Source: Bacillota bacterium
Lineage (GTDB): Bacteria > Bacillota > TC1
DNA: 34,627 nucleotides
Assembly: GCA_024635925.1 (NCBI GenBank)
Contig: JAGXHY010000023.1
Coordinates: 1-34,627, forward strand
Direction of reading: 5' to 3'
In this document: piece by piece, positions 33,465 to 34,627 of the stretch
Layout of the letters: each line of letters opens with the position of its first letter
Position numbering within the stretch: position 1 is the first letter of the stretch
Position numbers and translations under genes: made by a program
The notes under the pieces: model-generated
Seen by the model: the letters and a program-made list of their open reading frames with translations, nothing else
What the model was told of the DNA's origin: nothing
The model's database searches: none

Positions 33465-34433
33465 TTATTGAGGTAAATAATCATTTGTAAAGCCTTTTGA
33501 TTGTAAGTCCTTTGTTATTAACTTGTTTTCATACAACCAATTAAAAAATCCAGTCCATCTATTCTCATCAAAAGTACCCCATCTTGGCTTTTCTGCCTTA
33601 TACTCTGCTGATAGATATTCCTGACTTTTATAAGCTAGTTCCTTATCGATTTCTGGAGCATATTTCAAGAGAATATCCGCAGAACTTATTGGTTCACTAA
33701 TTGCATATTCATATCCCTTTTGTGTAGCTTCAAGAAATTTCTTTACAGTCTCAGGATTTTCACTAATATAATCATCGCTTGAGACTAAAACAGGTGTATA
33801 AAAGTCGAACACAGGATTTATATCCTTGAAAGGAATATAATTTACAGGTATATTATTAATTTCTGCTGCTATTCCATCCCATCCATAGAAGATCCATACT
33901 GCATCGATATCACTTTTGATAGCAGCTAATACATTAGTAACTGTACTTGGTATTAGTTCTACCTTACTAAAATCCCCACCATCTTTTGTTACTATATCCT
34001 TTAAGACTGCTTTTTCAATAGGCATGTCCCAGGTTGCGTATTTCTTACCCATAAGATCCTTTGGAGTGACAATATTTTTTTCCTTTGGGGAAATAAGTCC
34101 ACTTGTATTATGATCTACAATACTGGCAATAGCTGTCACCTCCAATGGATTATCAGCACTTAGAGCTGCGGCTATCCCTTCTTGAACACTAACGCCGAAC
34201 TGTGCCTTTTGGGAAGCTACTAATGACATAGCACCATCTTCCGGTGGCTGGATAATTTCCACATCAAGACCCAATTCTTTATAGTAGCCTTTCTCCAGGG
34301 CAACATACATTCCTGTATGATTTGTATTTGGCGTCCAATCCAAAACTACGGTGATTTTATCGCTTTTACCTTGGCAGGCTGTTAAGCCTAGCATCAAAGT
34401 GATAATAAAAATAGCTGTAATGATTTTTTTCAT
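33465..34433 (-). CDS. thiY: Substrate-binding lipoprotein, ThiY-like (NMT1/THI5 family)
   Basis: A 322-residue lipoprotein. Its signal peptide ends in the lipobox LTAC with C20 as the lipidated residue. The mature start ITVVLDWTPNTNHTGMYVALEKG is split here as VVLDWTPNTNHTG and MYVALEKGYY. It is typical of the NMT1/THI5-like proteins that bind pyrimidine precursors of thiamine (ThiY). Further family features are the QFGVSVQEG region and VWIFYGWDG (about 183-191). It would capture a formylaminopyrimidine or related base outside the cell for the ThiX/ThiZ transporter. The start is ATG; AAAGG lies about 12 bases upstream. Any TPP riboswitch would lie beyond the window edge. Confidence 0.85.
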   Translation of the reverse strand: MKKIITAIFIITLMLGLTACQGKSDKITVVLDWTPNTNHTGMYVALEKGYYKELGLDVEIIQPPEDGAMSLVASQKAQFGVSVQEGIAAALSADNPLEVTAIASIVDHNTSGLISPKEKNIVTPKDLMGKKYATWDMPIEKAVLKDIVTKDGGDFSKVELIPSTVTNVLAAIKSDIDAVWIFYGWDGIAAEINNIPVNYIPFKDINPVFDFYTPVLVSSDDYISENPETVKKFLEATQKGYEYAISEPISSADILLKYAPEIDKELAYKSQEYLSAEYKAEKPRWGTFDENRWTGFFNWLYENKLITKDLQSKGFTNDYLPQ

Positions 34434-34457
34434 GATAAATAATTTCCTTTCTTTTCT

Positions 34458-34627
34458 TTATTTTTCTTTAATATATCTATATGGCTGCACCAGTTTTTCA
34501 ATCTTGGCGACGAGCCACATGAGCAAGATACTGATAAGACTAATCAAAATTATTACGGCAAACATTTTATCGAAAGAATAGGATTTCCTTACTCTTGTCA
34601 TATAGACTCCTAGACCACTAGATCCTC
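34458..34627 (-). CDS. ABC transporter permease, C-terminal part only (ThiX-like)
   Basis: The gene enters from the right edge of the window and ends with TAA at 34458-34460. The 56 visible codons read GSSGLGVYMTRVRKSYSFDK, then one membrane helix (FAVIILISLISILLMWLVAK), then a basic tail (PYRYIKEK). This is the usual end of the SsuC/ThiX-type permease, where the GLG segment belongs to the coupling region. It lies 24 bases before the binding protein, so the operon order is permease, binding protein, ATPase. The start is outside the window. Confidence 0.8.
   Translation of the reverse strand, partial: GSSGLGVYMTRVRKSYSFDKMFAVIILISLISILLMWLVAKIEKLVQPYRYIKEK

Noticed and set aside
1-34627. CRISPR arrays, tRNA or rRNA genes, insertion sequences, phage genes
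   Set aside because: No regularly spaced repeats, cloverleaf sequences, transposase or phage-type proteins were seen on either strand.

Overview
The window is AT-rich, with tight gene packing, strong AGGAGG-type ribosome binding sites, and many hairpin-plus-T-tract terminators. Together with the oxygen-sensitive class III ribonucleotide reductase (nrdD/nrdG), this points to an anaerobic low-GC Firmicute (Clostridia/Tissierellia-like). I cannot name the species. No rRNA, tRNA, CRISPR array, insertion sequence or phage gene was seen.

Layout. (1) 1-5.3 kb, minus strand: a small exported-protein gene with an in-frame TGA, then an operon (transcribed 5298 to 583) of an ICMT-like membrane methyltransferase, a GH3-family acyl-adenylating enzyme and a membrane GAF/GGDEF/HD-GYP protein. 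A folded, unidentified leader RNA precedes it. (2) 5.8-11.8 kb: a c-di-GMP block with a dCache-HAMP-GGDEF cyclase (+), a REC-GGDEF response regulator (-), and a two-gene operon of a membrane GGDEF cyclase plus a tandem HD-GYP protein (-). A class I c-di-GMP (GEMM-I) riboswitch precedes that operon. (3) 12.1-18.2 kb, plus strand: a response-regulator remnant, a PAP2 phosphatase, and an operon with a secreted DUF2712-like protein, two N-anchored exported proteins, three ABC-2 type permeases and a BcrA-type ATPase. The first half of this operon uses C-ending codons unlike its neighbours and contains a deletion-decayed paralogue. (4) 18.2-21.4 kb, minus: purine salvage (NCS2 permease plus adenine deaminase). 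(5) 21.5-24.6 kb, minus: nrdD-nrdG behind paired NrdR boxes, a cobalamin riboswitch and a terminator. (6) 24.6-28.4 kb, minus: a four-gene operon of a questin-oxidase-like protein, a CarH-like B12-binding protein, a GGDEF protein and a small membrane protein. (7) 28.5-32.5 kb, minus: APC permease, HI0933/BaiN-type flavoprotein, RsmH-like methyltransferase and ArsC/Spx-like protein. (8) 32.7-34.6 kb, minus: a ThiXYZ-like ABC importer for a thiamine precursor, with the permease cut by the window edge.

How the parts relate. Two signals recur. Cyclic di-GMP is made or broken by six proteins here (five GGDEF domains, three HD-GYP domains) and sensed by one riboswitch. Cobalamin appears as a riboswitch ligand (nrdDG) and as the probable cofactor of a sensor protein beside a GGDEF protein. 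The most interesting unit is the operon at 24.7-28.3 kb. Its B12-binding protein keeps the W...EH and ELHEMG residues typical of adenosylcobalamin photoreceptors, so it could tie light or B12 status to c-di-GMP. The second most interesting features are the candidate structured leader at 5.37-5.46 kb and the dual NrdR/B12 control of nrdDG.
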